From: Wolfiporia cocos
Taxonomy: Eukaryota > Basidiomycota > Agaricomycetes > Polyporales > Phaeolaceae
NCBI GenBank assembly: GCA_029448655.1
Contig: JACCLO010000023.1
Coordinates: 124,001 to 188,000, forward strand
Reading direction: 5' to 3'
Length of the DNA: 64,000 nucleotides
The notes under the pieces are model-generated. The model worked only from the letters and a program-made list of their open reading frames with translations, searched no databases and had not been told where the DNA came from. Positions 24,801-36,499 of the stretch are shown here, one piece after another; position 1 is the stretch's first letter, and each line of letters starts with the position of its first letter. The position numbers and the translations under genes are program-made.

Positions 24801-26531
24801 GGGCGGGAGGCGACGGGCGTGATGGGGCGCGAGCCCGTCGGCGAGCCCGGCTTGGAGGGCAGCGGCGTGATCGGGAAGCGCTCGCGCGTCGGCTCGATGA
24901 GCGTGAAGAAGATGCCGAGCCCGTTCGCGCGCGTGACGAGGCGGCGGGCGAAGAGCTGCAGGCCGCCGAGGTCTGTCGGCGCGAAGCGCCCCCAGACGAC
25001 GTCGTGCTTCACGAGCCGCAGCACCGCCGCGGCGGGCGCGAGGCCGGCCTCGGACTTGTTGACGGACGCGGTGATCTTGGCTACCGTGGCGGAGAACTCG
25101 GAGCCGCTCGGTGTGAGCTTCAGCACTGCGCGGTGGTCGATGAGAGCGGATTCGAGCGAGCCGAGCAGGCCAGAGAGCGCAGCAGCATATTGTGCAGAGA
25201 TGGTCGAGGGGAAGATGAATGCGGCGGCGGCGATACAGAGCGCGGCGTGGAAGATGAGGGGGAGCACGATCGCTCTGCCGACCACGTAATATGGGTAGGG
25301 GAACAGGACGGAGGTGATCATCGAGATGTCGATCGTGATCGCGCCGAAGACAGCGGGGAAGAGAGTCGGGCCAGGGCCTCGCTTGCCCTTGATGAAGAGG
25401 AATGCTGCCACGCCGAAGAACAAGAACACAGCCAGGATAACAGTGGGGCCCGCCTCCACATATTGACCAGACAGCACGGCCGTCAGCGACGCGTTATAAT
25501 CCGTGTGCGTTCGCGCGAGGCTGGCGAGGAAGATTCCAAGACAGCTCCATCTGGGGGGATGGTTAGCTGATCGCTGAAACTGTTCGACTGCCCACTTACG
25601 CCCAAGCGATGGTGACGAACAATCCGAAGAAGAGCTCTCGTTCCAGTACCGCGACAAATGGATCGCTAGGTGGGTCAATCAACGCGGCTAGAAAGCCAAG
25701 TTAGAAAGCTCCTCACAGAAAGGATGTGATGAGTGCTTACCTACGAGGATGAGGAATGTCGCCTGGATGTGGCGAATGAGTTAGTCAGATATCATGGCGC
25801 CGTACGGAAAATGAAACCCCTCTAGTGAACCCGATAGGAGTCATAATCGCGTTATCACAACCTGATGCAGGTTTTCACATTCCAAGTCTTTAATCCGCAT
25901 AATCGAGCAGCCGCGTCCCGTCCGTGCCGGACCATGCAGATAAGCCCGAAAGCCATACAACCAATGCCACGTCGGAAGAAAACTGTCCGCGCGTCAAGGG
26001 CAGTCGCGGCCGCGAGAGCGCGACCGTTGCCACAGGGCGACGGAATGAGGGTCTCACCCCCAACACAGTCCCGAGGGAGATGAGAGCAAGCCATACACGC
26101 ACCTGTCCGAGAACAGCCTCTGTGCGCGAGAATACCATGAAGAGGATGGATACCCAGCCGAGGAGAGCGCATCGAATGACAGGCTTGAGTTTGGGCCATG
26201 ACCAGTTGTTTGGGATCCATTTGAGGTCGAGGGGAAACTTGTCTACGGCGGTCTTGCCTAGCTTGCGCCACTGGAACGACAACGGTTTTCGCTCCTTGTG
26301 GAGACGATCGGTCTTCTCCTGCTCGACAGAGGTCGCCTGGGAGGGAGCGCGCCAGGAAGGGGTCTCGATACGGACGTGTCTTGACGCGTGGCGGTCGTGA
26401 GCACGCTCGTCGTCGGTGTCGTCCTCGTCGCCGAGGCGGGGGTCATAGCGCAGGTTATGTCTCCAACTGATGTCAATCACCTCAGGAAACGATGCATCGG
26501 AGCCAGAGTTCCACTGGCCAGCGACAGACAT
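21814..26531 (-). CDS. ArAE/FUSC-type multi-pass membrane protein, 18 exons
   Basis: Exons 26531-26103, 25762-25741, 25687-25600, 25550-24198, 24150-23997, 23946-23808, 23757-23578, 23527-23477, 23427-23406, 23355-23248, 23196-23052, 22996-22925, 22867-22827, 22768-22546, 22497-22439, 22392-22262, 22213-22036 and 21979-21814 give 1186 residues. An acidic N-terminal tail precedes WPKLKPVIRCALLGWVSILF and a cluster of membrane helices. A cytosolic Pro/Ser-rich loop follows. A second helix cluster contains GQLTLARFRGDTTFGLVARF and YISAGRGTGNPYGFAA. This layout fits the fungal 'putative ER transporter, six-TM N-terminal' and aromatic-acid-exporter families (PF10337/PF10334); substrate is unknown. 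Intron 1 (340 bases) is unusually long for this window. An ATG at 26666 could extend the N-terminus. Confidence 0.82.
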
Positions 26532-26739
26532 GGCAGAGACACTCACTGAGGGCGGGGGAGCTGGCCATTCGCGCTCTGCATGACACCTGCTTTGAAATCC
26601 TGCGCAAGGCCCGAGTAATGTCGACCTCGGCGAGTACGGACGCAGTGAGCGCCACCGACGGATCATCCGCTAGCCGCCCAGGACCCGCGTCCTTCCCACG
26701 ATTGCGACTTCGAATCCAGCCACCATCGTCTCCGACACC

Positions 26740-27143
26740 ATGGACGACCTCACCCCGCCCCCGCCCCCCGCCGATGATCATGCACCCCCGCCGCCCCCGC
26801 CCTCGATGACGGGCTCCCCCACCGACTTTCTCAAGGGTGTCGTCGGCAAGCGCGTCGTCGTGCGCCTCGCCTCCGGCGTCGACTATCGCGGTGCGCATAC
26901 CTCCCTCCGCGTCCATGGTGCCGTTTGACAGACCGCGCGGCTTTTACAGGGGTCCTGTCCTGCCTTGACGGCTATATGAATATCGCCCTCGAGCAGACCG
27001 AGGAGCACGTCAACGGCGCTGTTACGAACCGCTATGGCGACGCGTTCATCCGCGGGAACAACGGTGGGTCCCGCAGCTGTGCCCGCCCGTATGCGGCTGA
27101 CTCTCCCGCAGTGCTGTACATCTCAGCTGCCGAGCCGCTGTGA
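26740..27143 (+). CDS. LSM6: U6 snRNA-associated Sm-like protein Lsm6
   Basis: Exons 26740-26890, 26950-27063 and 27112-27143 give 98 residues. The Sm fold is obvious. Sm1 includes GKRVVVRLASGVDYRGVLSC, followed by LDGYMNIALEQTEEHVNG, and Sm2 reads RYGDAFIRGNNVLYI. The extended EQTEE helix and IRGNN form are diagnostic of Lsm6 as opposed to SmF. Lsm6 belongs to the Lsm1-7 decay ring and the Lsm2-8 ring on U6 snRNA. A Pro-rich, low-complexity N-terminus of about 22 residues is additional to yeast Lsm6. It diverges from the ArAE-type gene across about 208 bases. Confidence 0.95.
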
Positions 27144-28295
27144 CCGACCGCGCAAACGGTCGTTTGAAACACCCGTGGCGCAGCATGCTCGGCTCTCGTG
27201 TTTCAATCAAAAGAGTCCCACCGCAATACTCGTCTCCCCGACAGGTCCGTCGGCTGCGGCGGCGCGTCGGCTGCTCGGATCCCCGCAACGATGTCTGACA
27301 TATCCAGTGTACTTCACCGCCGTCGCATTGGCTGATGGCATCAATATGATCTCCGCATCTGCCCGCAGACATCTCGCGCTTCAGCAGCTTTGTACGCGAC
27401 TTTGTCGCATTCGTAATCACGACTGGTGTGCGCAGTACAAATACGCAAGCTGTCCATCACGATGTTGTCTCTGGATGCCGACAAAGTGCCTGCTAAGCAA
27501 CAGCTGTTTACCGATGCAGCGCTTGCGATGGTTTGTTGCGACTACTCACTCCTTGTTTCAGCTTCTCGGACTCGAGTCGATGCAACGACATACTTGATGC
27601 CCAGCGTATTGAGTGTAGCCATCTTAGGCGATGACGATCACGCCTGTAACACTGCTGCCTCTAGATGTCTGCACCACAATTATCACAAGGCATTGTGGCG
27701 GCAACTACTCTACAACGTGTCACGCTGCCATATTCACCTACCTAGATTAAGCTACAGCTCTGGTGCGGTAGGTGATATGACCTTTGCCGCAGCACAAACG
27801 TCTGGACTTGTGAACGTTTATACGATGACAAGTCTAAATCTTCTGGTAGGGGATGTGATTGTGCACTGATACTAGTGTTAGAACAGCCTTGTAAGCTTTG
27901 GCAATGGTACTGGCGAGACGAAGAACAATGCTACTCGATCTGTCCAGCTCACAGTCAATCAGGCCATCGATTTATCGGCAGGATCATAGAATACTTCAGC
28001 AATTTAATATATGACATTGTATAGGTAGGATTATCATCTTAGAACTTGTACTGAACCGCTCCCCACAACATATGCGGCGTCTAGATTAGGTGGTAAAGTG
28101 TTCTCTACAGACATTAAATTCTCGCAATCTCGGTCAATACCTATCCACAATCCCTTTGGTGATGCCGAGATCGGCATGCTTTGCTGCGGCCGGGATTCAG
28201 CCATTAAGAAGAGACATACTGGCTACAAACGACGCATGACTAGCAGAATTGGTTAGGAAACATCACAGGTCGCTGGTGTACAAGGTAACTCACCT
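27144..28295. other. Intergenic region without a supported gene
   Basis: One open frame at about 27426-27869 has no family features, biased codon use or plausible splice partners. I see nothing else structured. Confidence 0.5.
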
Positions 28296-29842
28296 TCACA
28301 CAGTGTGACGTTTCTTCCGCCCCATCAGCCTCTGGTAATCTAGCTTCTCAATCTTCACATCCTTCGGAGGCACGAACAGGCATCGCTCTTGGCCGCCGCA
28401 AGAATCTGCGAGATGGACGTATCCCATGATCCGGAAATTCCACAGCTGTTCGTGCTCGATTTTGATTTCGTGCATGGCGATCGGCACCCAGAACCTCATC
28501 TTCAGCCCCCACACTTGCTCTTTGCTCCCTGGAACGGACACCAGCTGCGTGCGGTAGCCTTTGTACCCGTACAAGATGCCATTATCCGGGGTCATCACCG
28601 AAGTATTCGTCCCGTCTGTCGTCATGTGTTCCCACTTGACCTTGAAGCAGGGCTCGTCGGTCATTGCATTCATGTATCCGCGCGCGCTTGGGACCGAGTG
28701 GCAATACATGTACGTCACACAATTGGGAGCGTGCGGTAGCCGCACGTCCTGCGGGGTCACTACACAAATTTCGCACTCAAAGGAGAACGTGTCCCTGTCC
28801 GAGCACGAGCATCAGCACACGAACATACTAGAAACCACAAGCGCGCCACTCACGGGACCTCGTTGACATCGAACGTGGTGCAGTCTTTCTCCGTGCGCAC
28901 GAACGCGTGGTACTCGCCCGGCCCGACCTGCGCGTCCTCATACAGCGTTTTGTCAAGCCCGTGCACCCTATGCAGCTCTTCGCGGGCAGCCCACAGGTTG
29001 GCCGGCGGGACGCCCACGCTCACGTCGTCGTGCACGCTGACCGCCGCGACACTGACCGCGACCTCGCGCTCGCACACAGACTCCGAGCGCAGGAGCGGCC
29101 GCCCGCTGCGCGCAGCCGCCGCGCGCGTCCAGCGCGACGGCGCCAGCCCGGGGTCGGGGAACTCCGCGTCCGTGCCGTCCTCGCCCACGGCGATGCTCCC
29201 GTAGTCGTCTTCTGCCTCCTCGAGCTGCATGTCCTGCGCCTGCCCGTCGGCCGCGGCCGCGGCCTCGTCCCCTGGCTCTTGCGCTTGCTCGCCGTACTGC
29301 TGCCTTTCGTACTCGGCGGCTGCAGCGTCCCAGCTCCGCGGGCCCGCGGCGGACAGCTCGAGGACCGTCGGCTCTTTCTTGGAGTACATGTCAATCATGG
29401 ACGCACGGGTGATGCGCGCGGACGAGCGCATCGGCGAAGGCGACCTGAACCTGACCCGCCGCGTTTCGGTCCTCTTGATGTCACGTCCCCTGCCGCCGGC
29501 TCCTGCGCTGTTCCCTGTGGCCATCTTGCGAAAGCTGTCCGTAAGCCGCTGCACCTCGTGCTCGATGCTGTTCTTGGGGGAGTGGCCCATGTCCGGCTCG
29601 TCTTCATGATTCTTCCTGGAGCCAGCATCAGAGAAACGGTCAGTGTCCTGCTTTGAGCGAGCGTCAGAGGATGCGCGCGATGCGCGTGTAAAGTCTTCGG
29701 CAACAACAGTTTCTTGGCTGTCGCTGCGGCGCCGCACATGACTCTTGTGCCAATACTCGTCCCCGACAGAGCTGACCCTTGGGAAGTCGACATGCCCTCG
29801 CAGTGCATGCGGCTTTATGGCATAGATGATCTGAGCGACCAT
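28296..29842 (-). CDS. Unrecognised two-exon protein
   Basis: Exons 29842-28854 and 28794-28296 give 495 residues. I do not recognise the family. The N-terminal half is polar, with an Arg/Ser-rich patch (RVRFRSPSPMRSSARI) and acidic Glu/Gln/Ala-rich runs, and looks disordered. The C-terminal 200 residues are compact, rich in aromatics and Cys (FSFECEICVV, MYCHSVPSARGYMNAM, MRFWVPIAMHEIKIEHEQLW), and end in basic GRKKRHTV. This suggests a folded beta-rich domain. The intron 28853-28795 is canonical and phase-correct. An upstream TTG lengthens the frame, but 29842 is the first ATG. Function is unknown. Confidence 0.72.
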
Positions 29843-30589
29843 GTGTATCTCGCAGTCGGGTGGGTCTATTAGCAAGCAAGCAGCACAGCAAGACGGCCAG
29901 CGGACGTGTCTGTCGAAAGTAGGCGAGGCAGACGAGCAAACACCAGAGGAGACCAGTGTGCTGGGTACCGTCAGCGGAACTCTGTAGGGCAGTACTTATA
30001 CTCCCCTTGAGGAGAGCGGCCACAGAGCCGCCCTGCCATCGCGACGCGCTATCTGAAAATCGAGGTGGTGGCCAGCAGCGCATGCGAGCTTGCGCCGGGC
30101 CATGCGCGCGCGCTGACCTGCTTGGGGTCCGCGAGGTGGTTATCCGGAGAGGCGCCTCCGCTGCCGCTGTCAGCTGCGTCGCTACGGCCAATGCGCGAGT
30201 GTTACCGCCACAATGCGCATGGGCCACTTGAGGCAGCTCGCTCGTGGGGGCACAATTGCAACGCGATGAATTGCAATTCTATCCCCGATCGTGCATGTCC
30301 CTGAGTTCACGGCCAACTACCAGAGGTGATCACTCGGATCTGGATCGGTGTGGCCCACAGTGCCACAGTGCCATGCAGGTCGTCTCTCAATCTGGCTTCA
30401 CCGATTATGAGACTCTACCCGCGCGAGTTCATGCATAAGCGAGTATAAAGTGGCCAGTGTGTGTTCATAATACCCGGCAACGCAGGAGATGATGCCCAAT
30501 GCTCATAAGCAGCACCGGTTCTGGATCAAACCGTTTTTGGGCCAAGTGGCCATGTATCTGAGTAGGCGGTGCCAGGTAGTATTCCGACG

Positions 30590-31155
30590 GTGTGTAGCCC
30601 TGCTCCTGAGGTAATAGGCGAGAGGGTAAGGACCTTTGTAAGGATCGAGGGCTGGGACATTTCCTGACACAATACTGCCCAACGCCGACAATTTGCTGGG
30701 AATGTGGATGCCTTGAGAGATGAAACAATGACCGCTCCCAACTCACGGTATCTGCATTTAACACCCTGAGTGATCTCAAGTCTTGGACTTCATTGAAACC
30801 ATCTATGTGGATGCGAAGATCAAATTGCTCGATATACATCCGAGTGGAATATCCCGGATGGGATTTCTTCCAAGGTTTGAATTGATGCTATCACCACCTT
30901 ATGTGAGTAGTTCTTGATGTGACAATATTGTCAGGAGACGACTCCCCTGGCAACAACATAATCCAAATCACGGAACAGATGTCACCCAAAGCTATAATGG
31001 ACTATATTGACGAAACGTACCGCGAGGAGGATTATAAAGTTAAAGCTTTCAATACTAGAGGCTGTCTTAAAAGCAAGGTTGTATTTCCGCTATCTCCCAG
31101 AGTAACGCAGGCTACCTGCCTGCAAGGCATTTACATCCGCTCAAGGTCAAACTGA
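30590..31155 (+). pseudogene. Decayed partial copy of the 37.7-41.0 kb repeat gene
   Basis: Bases 30590-30890 align with the exon at 39978-40256, including the CTCCTGAGGTAA start, GGCTGGGA, and GTTTATGTGG-like and TATCCTGGATGGG-like ends. Bases 30935-31155 encode GDDSPGNNI, MDYIDETY and FNTRGCLKS. These match exon sequence at 40315 onward and around 40890 (GNDSPGNNI, IDYIKQL, FNTQGWIKN). Frameshifts and stops interrupt the first part. The copy lacks the insertion of about 430 bases present in the other copy. Confidence 0.72.
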
Positions 31156-32048
31156 GCTCCTCTACATGCTACTGCGAAGACAAGGGGCTCCCTTACCATT
31201 CGGTGCATTGTTACTACTATTTTACTACGCGAACTCTGCTCGTGTTGGGCACTAATCTGTTCATTATCTGCCTGCAATACGTGGTTAGCAGACAGTATAC
31301 TTCTTGCCAATTCATTCGAGCGCCTTGTATTGGTACATCATGCGATTCTTCGTTTACGTCGGAGACAAGGACAGATTGTTGCCCTGTGCTGACACTTCAT
31401 ATCACTACACAGTAGAACACATCGCAACGAGTGTCCATGTCACAAGCAGAAGCCGAGACCACGACCTAACAATGCCCTGACACGTCTTCACATCGCCTGG
31501 CTCAATCTCCACACCCTTATAGTCTCATGCCAAATATACATGAGTGGAGTCTAATGGTCAGAATGCGCACTAATTGCCTCAAACACAACGATAGCACTCA
31601 CACATCTATCGCATCGATCACGATGCCAGGGGCCAGTACTTCAGTGGCCGTACATCCAAATGTGGCACCAAAAGATCGCGATTACCATGCCTCTTTCCCA
31701 GGCCTATCTCTGATAGATTCATGTCCTCCATTACCATCTAGTGCCCCCACTCATCTTGAGCGGCGGATCTTCTGTGAGTGCATTCCTGCTTCTATCTTCG
31801 CTGGTTATTGAACGGTCAAACATATATGTGAAATAATAGGGCTAAAGAACGAGGAGTGGAGCAGGGAATAAGATCTGACATATTATGCGACAGCGGTGAC
31901 TATTATGATTATGAGGCAAAAATGTACGTGACAAGACTCTTTCGGCTGATGAGAAGTAAAATTGTAGTGCAGTACGTTATGCATGCTTTAGAGTATAGTG
32001 AATGAATCTTCCCGATTTCCTCTTTCATGGGCAAGAAGTTTATCCGAG
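31156..32048. other. Non-coding spacer with a short duplicate of 41.9 kb
   Basis: About 31640-31690 resembles 41865-41910 (shared CCAAATGTGGC / CCCAATGTGGC context). This suggests the duplication seen at 30.6 kb originally extended this far. No gene is supported. Confidence 0.45.
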
Positions 32049-32870
32049 GTAGAGTTTCAGTCAATTATCTTAATCTGCCAACTGCCCTTCGCTTAAGAAA
32101 TCGCAGTTGCGAGCTAGGTTTGCACGCAGTAGTGTTGCCGAAGTTCAGTTCGGTTCAGGTTCAGGGGGGTCTAGGGCTGAACCCAGAACCGAACCGACTG
32201 CAGGGAGCCTGAACCTGAACCTGGACTGAACCTGGTGAACTGGTTCATCAGGTTCGGTTCATGGTTCGAACTAGGTTCGAACCGCTTGCTTCTATAGAGT
32301 GTAAAAATAATAATTTAGACACCAACTTCATGCACCTTTCTATGTATACCAATTGCTCTCTATTGCCTACCTCATTCCCGGCACTATTGAACCCACTAAA
32401 GTAATCACACTTCAAGTTCTGCAGTGCCTCCATTTGGTGTCTATTGGGCTGAATTCCAAAGTGGCTCTTAATCTTGATTAGAGTGGTAAACATAAATTTT
32501 AGATGCACAATAATCACTCAAGGCAGCCATCTTGAGCAGTTCAGTAATCAGAGTTTATGATTGTGAATTAGCCTGAGGCAAACCTCAATAACAAACCATT
32601 CTTAGACAACACTGTATATAATCTAGGAAAGCATGGTGATCCCAGCATGGGGTTGAGCCCTTGCCATATTGGGAGACTAGAGTATATGAGTGCTGGTGCT
32701 TGCTATGGTGAAGCCAGCTATCCATAACTTACTGCAACAACACTATAGCAAAGATGGCAAGAACATAATTGTAATTGATGCTTATCCACCAGTGGCTACA
32801 CAGAATATGTTAATGCTATGTGGTTCAAGGTTCAGTCCAGTTCAAACCTGGTTCAAGGGTACCCATGACC

Positions 32871-34119
32871 TGTTACGGTCCGTACAATTTCGCATGTCTT
32901 TGACGCCTCACTGGAGAGGAGGACTTAGCGTTCAACCGCATCGCTGTGTGTTTATTTCCAGGGTTCTCTGTTCAACCAGCGACCCCGTTTCATGTACAAC
33001 AGCCCTAAACCCATAGTCCCATAGTGTATCAGGTTCTAGTTGATATCTTGTGTATAACCACAGAGCTTCTGCGTTTCAGCCACTGTTGCACTCAACCGCA
33101 ACGTTTCAGCTTAGTTATCGTAGCGTACTAACCTTATGGACTTAGTGGTAGCAGTACCAAGGACACTATGACCTGTTACGGGTCGAATACCCGTTCGTAT
33201 ATTCGAATCGCGAATATAGATCGTTCTTCTGCACGTAGGCACGTCGCCGTATGCAAGGCAAATACTCGTTAGATGCCTTCGGGTCCTAAGTGAAGTCCTT
33301 AGGAGATTGGTTAATATCCAATACACGTTAGAGGATATAATCTGTTCAAGTGCGAGTCTGATAGAATATAAGACTCGCCTAAGTCCGAGAAGTCAGTGTG
33401 CACTTCGAGGACTTAGTCGTTCGGTTGCTCGAGTGAGAAATACTGAGCGTAGTTTCCTACGTTTGAGAACGAGTATAAGACTTCTTGTTTATACAACAAG
33501 GTCGAGCTGAAGAGCCTCGACAGTAGGTACATTAGTTTATATACTACGTTGGGTTTCAGGGGTCAAGTCCGTCCCAGATGTCACCGATACTATCTACGCT
33601 ATAGTACCAAACGTTTGATAGGTATGTAGTGATATACCTGAGACGATAGATAGGAATGATGGCGGTTGAACGCCATCTGTTAGCTAACAAACGATGAACA
33701 TGAAACGGTGGCAGAGTTGGATCTGCCAAAGATGAAACGCGCCCTATAGACTAGTACAACTGGGGGTACGCCCAGTAGAGTCACGAGTAGCCAGGGGAGT
33801 TGGTTGTGCAACAAGTCCCTGTATCGTATTCGCCCAGTGGTGAGTTCTGCCGATATTCGAAAAATCAAAATAACCGTAACATGACCCCGATTACAGAATC
33901 GTAGTATAAAAACCCTGCTGTAAATACTGGTCGAGTTCCTCAGCTCGACCTTGTTGAATTACAAGGATCCTATACTCGTTCTCAAAGGCTTGAACCAATA
34001 AAGCCTGCAGCTAGTATATCGACGCTCAACTCTGCGGAGTCTGACGAATAGTGCGCTATTCAACACACTGAGTAACTCGACTTAGTTATTTCAGCTGAAC
34101 GGATATTCGATCCGTAACA
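32871..34119. mobile_element. Solo-LTR-like insertion in the hAT element
   Basis: It begins TGTTACGG and ends CCGTAACA, flanked by TGACC at 32866-32870 and 34120-34124. It contains a TATAAAA near 33905 and AATAAA near 33999 on plus, as expected in an LTR. It interrupts the GGTTCA-rich hAT subterminal region. No coding domain is present. Confidence 0.65.
33174..33881 (-). mobile_element. Second solo LTR, nested and inverted
   Basis: It has the same TGTTACGG...CCGTAACA ends and the same flanking TGACC (33169-33173, 33882-33886). An internal block around 33463-33522 is the inverted match of 33930-33990 in the enclosing LTR (CTCGACCTTGTTG motif). It is therefore the same family in opposite orientation. 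Confidence 0.6.
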
Positions 34120-34902
34120 TGACCCCCCTGAACCAAGAACTGAACCTTGATGTCCTACCCTGAACTGGACCTGGACTGAACCTGAACCTAGGTTCAGTTC
34201 AGGTGGTTCAGGTTCTGAACCTTGGTTCTGAACTGAACTTCAGCAACACTAGCATGCAGATTAATCTGCTAGCTGCGGCAGATTAATCTACTGTGACAAT
34301 AAAATGGTACATTCAGGATTTGAACCAAGGATCTTAGCACAGATCAGAATAAGAGCATCGCAGCGTAATTAGCCAGCTGAGCCATACTGGCGACAGTTAC
34401 CTGTGACCAATCAAAATATATATAACGCAAATTTTACACACAATTTCCGCAAATCATCAAGGCAACTAACTGCTACAACAAGCATAAAGAAATCAATGAT
34501 AGTGGTAGCTTGATTTACCATGCTTGACCTGGAGCAACTCACCATGAGAAAGCTGAATACACTGGAATCACAGGTCTTTAGAGGCAGATTCATTTGTATT
34601 TGTGTTATGGAAGATGTTAAACTGCGAAAATGAAGTTTACAAAATACTCTATATATTGCTTAAAATGGGGCAAACACTGATTGCACTGTAGCTCAGTTGG
34701 CTAACGTATGCTGCGATGCTCTTATTCTGATCTGTGCTAAGGTCCTTGGTTTGAATCCTGAATGTACCATTTTATTGTCACATTAGATTAATCTGCCGCA
34801 GCTAGCAGATTAATCTGCGTGCAAACCTAGCTCGCAACTGCGATTTCTTAAGCGAAGGGCAGTTGGCAGATCAAGATAATTGACTGAAGTCCCTCATCCG
34901 AG

Positions 34903-35737
34903 ACCATACAAAAGTCTGATGTCCCAAGGGCCGGTTGATCACTGTAGCACCAGACGCAATATACAGTATGCATGATGTAGGATAGCATGAAAAATTCGTC
35001 CCAAACAAACACTGCTCAATTTCGATGCATTGTAGTATTGACAACATTCATGCAAAAACGACTGTAATATAAGAGGTGTATGTCCTCGTGAATCACGCGT
35101 GCACAGAGCGTAGCTTTGGAGGAGGCCTGAAGCTCCGAGGCTTTCGATGGCACTTCCACAAAAGGACCTCGGCCTTATCCTACATATATAAGTCTGACCC
35201 AAAAGGCCTTTGTTCTGTGTGCACAAAAATCCGCTCAAAATAGCACCAGGTATTGAACTTCTAATAGTCGGAGATAATCGAAAAAAACTCTCATAGATTG
35301 TTCGAGTCATATCGACCACCCCAGGTATATTAGACTATTCAACGCTACCGTCATCCTCTTACTCACTCTCAGCGATGTCTATCCTATCAGCAACAACCTC
35401 TGTTACAGCCCTGAGCCCTTGCTGGCACTGAGATATACTCTGCATACTCTGCCTTTCCAGCAAAAGCTCGATAATGTGCTTGATCTGGTCCGCAAGGCCC
35501 TATAGAACCTACAAGGCAGCAAAGCACATCGCCACCTGAGAGTAGTGTCGGACCTGCCATCATTTGTGAATCAGTGCCTGGTACTATGTGCGCAGACCTG
35601 TTGAATGTTAAACTTCACTCTTCGATTACTCGTATCGCCACAGTGTTAAATTTGCGTCCAACAACGGATGACTCTCTGGCAGCAATTCTCAGTTCCAGAC
35701 CTTATACCTGTGGCACCTGCAGCCCAGACATGTCCGG
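34903..35737. other. Non-coding spacer
   Basis: No frame with family features is visible. I see nothing to annotate beyond flanks of the neighbouring elements. Confidence 0.45.
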
Positions 35738-36422
35738 GCGGAGTGCGAAAAACATATTGCAGGCACCACTGGTATAAGGTCTGGTGGGTTTTGGTAGGGC
35801 AGGTGTAGGTGACCCCATCTCATGACCGCAATACCAACGCCTACAGTGCGCAATGCAGTCATACTCAATGAGCTCACAAACGCGAAGCCTAGCTGGCCAT
35901 GTCTGTAATGTACTGTACCATCTTATAACTCCAAAACATAATGTCTGAGCTTGACGATGATGTCAACGACTGTGTTCTCCGTCTCATCAGCCAGTACCAA
36001 ATGGCATAGTTTTGCTCGCTCCTAAGTGCAGGACCAGTGCCTCAGTGGCATCAAGCCACCAGTCATAAGCACTCTGTCAGGCCCAATACTTTCTCAGTGA
36101 TTAAGCGGCATGTATTTGCAGACGCGTATTGACGATTTTTTCAGCCACAATGTGCACTGCATTGAGCATATCCGTGAATTTGCTAATACCGCGATTGAAC
36201 AGACTCCCGTGAGTTTACTTAGATGACATTATGACAGTCTATCAAAAAGACCAGACCCGATACAGGTAGCACGTAAGTACAATTGTGAGGATGCATACGC
36301 ACACCGCATCGCGCTGTACGTGCCAGCGTCGCAGTCACGAGACGGGGTCACCTACACCCACCCTGCCGAAACCCACCAGACCTTGTACAGTGGCTGTTTG
36401 CAATATGTTTTTCGCACTCCGC
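35738..36422. mobile_element. Non-autonomous element with long inverted repeats of about 100 bases
   Basis: The left arm 35738-35835 and right arm 36325-36422 are inverted copies. They begin GCGGAGTGCGAAAAACATAT and contain GGTCTGGTGGGTTT and GTGTAGGTGACCCC. The internal sequence has no transposase. I could not find a convincing target duplication, so the exact ends and superfamily are open. Confidence 0.65.
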
Positions 36423-36499
36423 TTGGGTTCTCCCGAGCAGCAGCAGCCATGTGCAAGGGCTGGGGACAAGACTACAATTGTACGTAATAGCCAGCTCGA

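Larger units (their letters stand above)
32130..34251. mobile_element. Non-autonomous hAT element inside copy A
   Basis: The ends are inverted repeats starting TAGTGTTGC(C/T)GAAGTTCAG. The 8-base target duplication is GCACGCAG at 32122-32129 and GCATGCAG at 34252-34259, with one mismatch. hAT elements typically have 8-base duplications and TAG/CAG-starting ends. Dense GGTTCAGG-type subterminal repeats lie at both ends. No transposase frame is present. Removing it restores a continuous copy A arm. Confidence 0.85.
32049..34895 (+). mobile_element. Outward-facing tRNA-arm element, copy A (split by hAT)
   Basis: It begins GTAGAGTTTCAG and ends CTGAAGTCCCTC, flanked by ATCCGAG at 32042-32048 and 34896-34902. 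The two ends are long inverted arms of about 200 bases sharing AACTGCCCTTCGCTTAAG and GCAGATTAATCTGC-type palindromes. Each arm contains a tRNA-like promoter. In the left arm, on minus, the A box is near 34386-34368 and the B box at 34326-34316. In the right arm, on plus, TAGCTCAGTTGG is at 34689 and GGTTTGAATCC at 34748. Both point outward from a unique centre of about 280 bases. Without the hAT insertion the element is about 717 bases. Confidence 0.75.

Noticed and set aside
24068..25570. 500-residue plus-strand open frame rich in Arg and Glu
   Set aside because: It is a complementary-strand shadow of the 1353-base exon of the ArAE-type membrane protein.
27426..27869. 147-residue open frame after LSM6
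   Set aside because: Irregular composition, no plausible promoter or family, and no joinable exons.
34681..34770. Genuine tRNA genes in the arms of the repeat elements
   Set aside because: A and B boxes are present, but acceptor and anticodon stems do not form and the sequence recurs as a repeat, so these are tRNA-derived promoters, not tRNA genes.
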